Origin: an uncultured Eubacteriales bacterium
Lineage (GTDB): Bacteria; Bacillota; Clostridia; Oscillospirales; Oscillospiraceae
Reading direction: 5' to 3'
NCBI GenBank assembly: GCA_905202605.1
Contig: CAJKSU010000059.1
Span: 1-13,644 of the forward strand
Length of the DNA stretch: 13,644 bases
A program made the position numbers and the translations under genes. The notes beneath the pieces are model-generated. The model searched no databases, was not told the origin of the DNA, and saw only the letters and a program-made list of their open reading frames with translations. Below, one piece after another: positions 12,336-13,644 of the stretch (its first letter is position 1; each line of letters begins with the position of its first letter).

Positions 12336-13364
12336 ATGAAAAAATTTACCCGATTTTGTCTGGTTCTCGGTCTGGTGCTGTGCCTTTGCGGCGGGGCCGC
12401 AGCGGCGGCTGGCGCAGTCAGCGGCGCATGGCGGGAGGTAACCGCCCAGTCCGCCCCACTGATCTCCCGCTCCGGCACCGAAGGAAGCTACCGCACGCTG
12501 GACTATGCTGCCGATGCGTTTTCCATGGTGGAGCTTCAGCTAAGCAGCGAGGACGTTTCCATCACCGCCTCCAAAGACGGTATGCTGCATATCCGCTATC
12601 TTGCCTCCGATGATGCGGAATACCAGACCCGCACAGAGTCCGGCGCCTCCGGCGGCGGCGATACGCTGGTCTTTTCCCGGAACGGTACGCTGCACAGCCC
12701 ACGGTTCTCCTTCGGCTTCCATTATGACGAGGAGGAATATGAGGTGCTGGTGGAGCTGCCCGCCGGCCTCAGTCTTTCCATCCTCACCGGCTCCGGCGAT
12801 GTGACCGTGACGGACGTTTCCGCCGGCGTACTTGCCATCGCCGCAAGCTCCGGGGACGTGACCCTCCAGAACTGCCGTATCAGCGGCAGCTGCACCGTAG
12901 GCACTACCTCCGGAGAACTGGAGCTGGAGAATCTGACGCTTTCCGCCGAAGCCCATGTGGAGTCTGCCTCCGGAGATCTTGAGCTTTCCCACGTGGCCTG
13001 TGAGGATAGCCTTTCCATCTTCACCACCTCCGGGGAGCTGGAGCTGGAGAATCTGACCGTAAGCGGCGATACCAGTGTGGACGTTACCTCCGGGGACGTG
13101 AGTCTTTCCGGCTGCACCCTCTCCGGCGATGCAGATTTGACCGCCACCAGCGGCGATATTTCCGGCAGTGCCGTGTTCTCCGGCGATGTGACCATCCAGA
13201 CCCAATCCGGAGATATCGAGCTGAACCTCTCCGGCTCCCCCGCCCATGCGCTGGGGGATACCCAGAGCCAGAGCGGAACGCTGGACATTCAGGGAACCGA
13301 TCCCGACGGCAGCTGCGTTTTGAATGTCACTACCGCCAGCGGTGACGTGCAGATCCGGAATTAG
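12336..13364 (+). CDS. DUF4097 family exported beta-repeat protein
   Basis: A 342-aa protein. Residues 4-30 form a signal peptide or membrane anchor (basic start, then a hydrophobic stretch). Residues ~55-340 are beta-repeats with a recurring SGD(V/I/L) or SGEL every ~19-20 residues, consistent with a right-handed beta-solenoid outside the membrane. LiaG and YvlB of Bacillus belong to the same broad family. A 40-residue, 120-bp period is duplicated: 12906-12937 and 13026-13057 differ at two of 32 bases. AAAGGAG sits 6 nt before the ATG and overlaps the DUF1700 stop region (3-bp gap). The TAG stop adjoins the first unit of the downstream tandem repeat. A role in envelope stress is inferred from the family and operon. 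Confidence 0.9.
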   Translation: MKKFTRFCLVLGLVLCLCGGAAAAAGAVSGAWREVTAQSAPLISRSGTEGSYRTLDYAADAFSMVELQLSSEDVSITASKDGMLHIRYLASDDAEYQTRTESGASGGGDTLVFSRNGTLHSPRFSFGFHYDEEEYEVLVELPAGLSLSILTGSGDVTVTDVSAGVLAIAASSGDVTLQNCRISGSCTVGTTSGELELENLTLSAEAHVESASGDLELSHVACEDSLSIFTTSGELELENLTVSGDTSVDVTSGDVSLSGCTLSGDADLTATSGDISGSAVFSGDVTIQTQSGDIELNLSGSPAHALGDTQSQSGTLDIQGTDPDGSCVLNVTTASGDVQIRN

Positions 13365-13546
13365 GGCAATACCGCATAATTTGGCGAGAGAGTCTGACGA
13401 GAGGATTTGCGTCAGAAAAAGGTGGAAAACCGCCGGAATACTTTGTGTATTTCAAGGGCAATACCGCATAAATCGGCAAGAGAGTCTGACGAAAGATTTT
13501 TCGTCAGAAAAAGGTGTAAAACCACAGGAATACTCTGTGTATTTCA
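13363..13546 (+). repeat. Two tandem 92-bp repeat units
   Basis: Units 13363-13454 and 13455-13546 match at about 81 of 92 positions by hand alignment, without gaps. Both begin AGGGCAATACCGCATAA, include TCTGACGA and CGTCAGAAAAAGGTG, and end GTATTTCA. The first unit starts within the stop codon of the DUF4097 gene. No spacer pattern of CRISPR type is present. Confidence 0.88.
13406..13494 (+). repeat. Structured repeat, copy B
   Basis: The outer stem pairs TTTGCGTCAGA (13406-13416) with TCTGACGAAA (13485-13494), one bulged G; the apical hairpin GGAATAC-tttgt-GTATTTC is at 13435-13453. The middle stem is less clear than in copies A and C. CGTCAGA can instead pair with the nearer TCTGACG (13393-13399), giving a small local hairpin. 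Confidence 0.65.
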
Positions 13547-13576
13547 AGGTTTTACAAACGAATTTCTGGCGGAAAA
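13497..13576 (+). repeat. Structured repeat, copy C
   Basis: The outer 14-bp stem (13497-13510 with 13563-13576) pairs at every position including three wobbles, the middle stem is GTAAAACC/GGTTTTAC (13516-13523/13548-13555), and the apical hairpin is GGAATAC-tctgt-GTATTTC (13527-13545). The fold equals that of copy A although the stem sequences differ. After it, 13577-13644 shows only a small TACCC-gcaag-GGGTA hairpin and no gene. Confidence 0.8.
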
Positions 13577-13644
13577 GAGTTCCAGGGGGCCCCACCAAAG
13601 CCCAACAAAGTACCCGCAAGGGGTATGCCGCATCCGTAGCGCAG

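Noticed and set aside
13363..13576. CRISPR-like array
   Set aside because: Only two tandem units with no gap of unique spacer sequence, strong internal dyads, and no cas genes.

Overview
The window looks like chromosomal DNA of a moderately GC-rich low-GC-phylum bacterium (Firmicutes/Bacillota, class Clostridia, most likely Oscillospiraceae from a gut-type community). The reasons are AGGAGG-type ribosome-binding sites, textbook TTGACA/TATAAT promoters in AT-rich gaps, DtxR/GntR/PadR/MerR regulators of clostridial type, a YtrAB-like GntR-ABC module, a PadR-DUF1700-DUF4097 module and a DUF3870 gene. Species cannot be fixed from sequence alone. There is no phage, plasmid, transposase or CRISPR signal.

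Layout. (1) 1-1377: a tRNA-Leu(CAG) gene on the minus strand with its own promoter and a strong terminator, back to back with a solitary mtnA on the plus strand. (2) 1410-2977: a DtxR-family metal-dependent regulator that must start at TTG 1483 because the promoter -10 overlaps the upstream ATG, then an unusual single-chain fusion of a hotdog thioesterase and a MobA-like nucleotidyltransferase, closed by a bidirectional terminator. (3) 2976-4914, minus strand: GntR regulator, ABC ATPase and ABC-2 permease, translationally coupled, with a palindromic operator at the promoter. (4) 4945-6002, minus strand: a LysR regulator with its own promoter and terminator. (5) 6008-10329, minus strand: a probable catabolic operon in the order cyclase-family hydrolase, 3-hydroxyacyl-CoA dehydrogenase-family oxidoreductase, DUF3870 protein, Na+/solute symporter. 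It is driven by a promoter with a 19-bp spacer carrying a dyad, the hallmark of MerR activation, and a MerR regulator with a GyrI-like domain is divergently encoded (10458-11288). (6) 11351-13364, plus strand: padR, DUF1700 and DUF4097 genes under a promoter embedded in a 39-bp near-complete palindrome. (7) 13363-13644: tandem 92-bp repeats belonging to a structured repeat family that also sits inside the catabolic operon.

How the genes may work together. I infer that the SSS symporter imports an organic acid or cyclic compound, the cyclase-family metal hydrolase opens it, and the dehydrogenase oxidises a hydroxyl group. The MerR protein senses a pathway compound and activates transcription. 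An intrinsic terminator with competing hairpins lies directly in front of the symporter gene, with no room for another promoter, so symporter expression may be attenuated separately. Substrate identity is unknown.

Most noteworthy: the thioesterase-MobA fusion, the MerR-controlled four-gene pathway, the putative attenuator, and a repeat element whose sequence diverges while its nested hairpin fold is kept. All statements come from reading the sequence; no database search or folding program was run.
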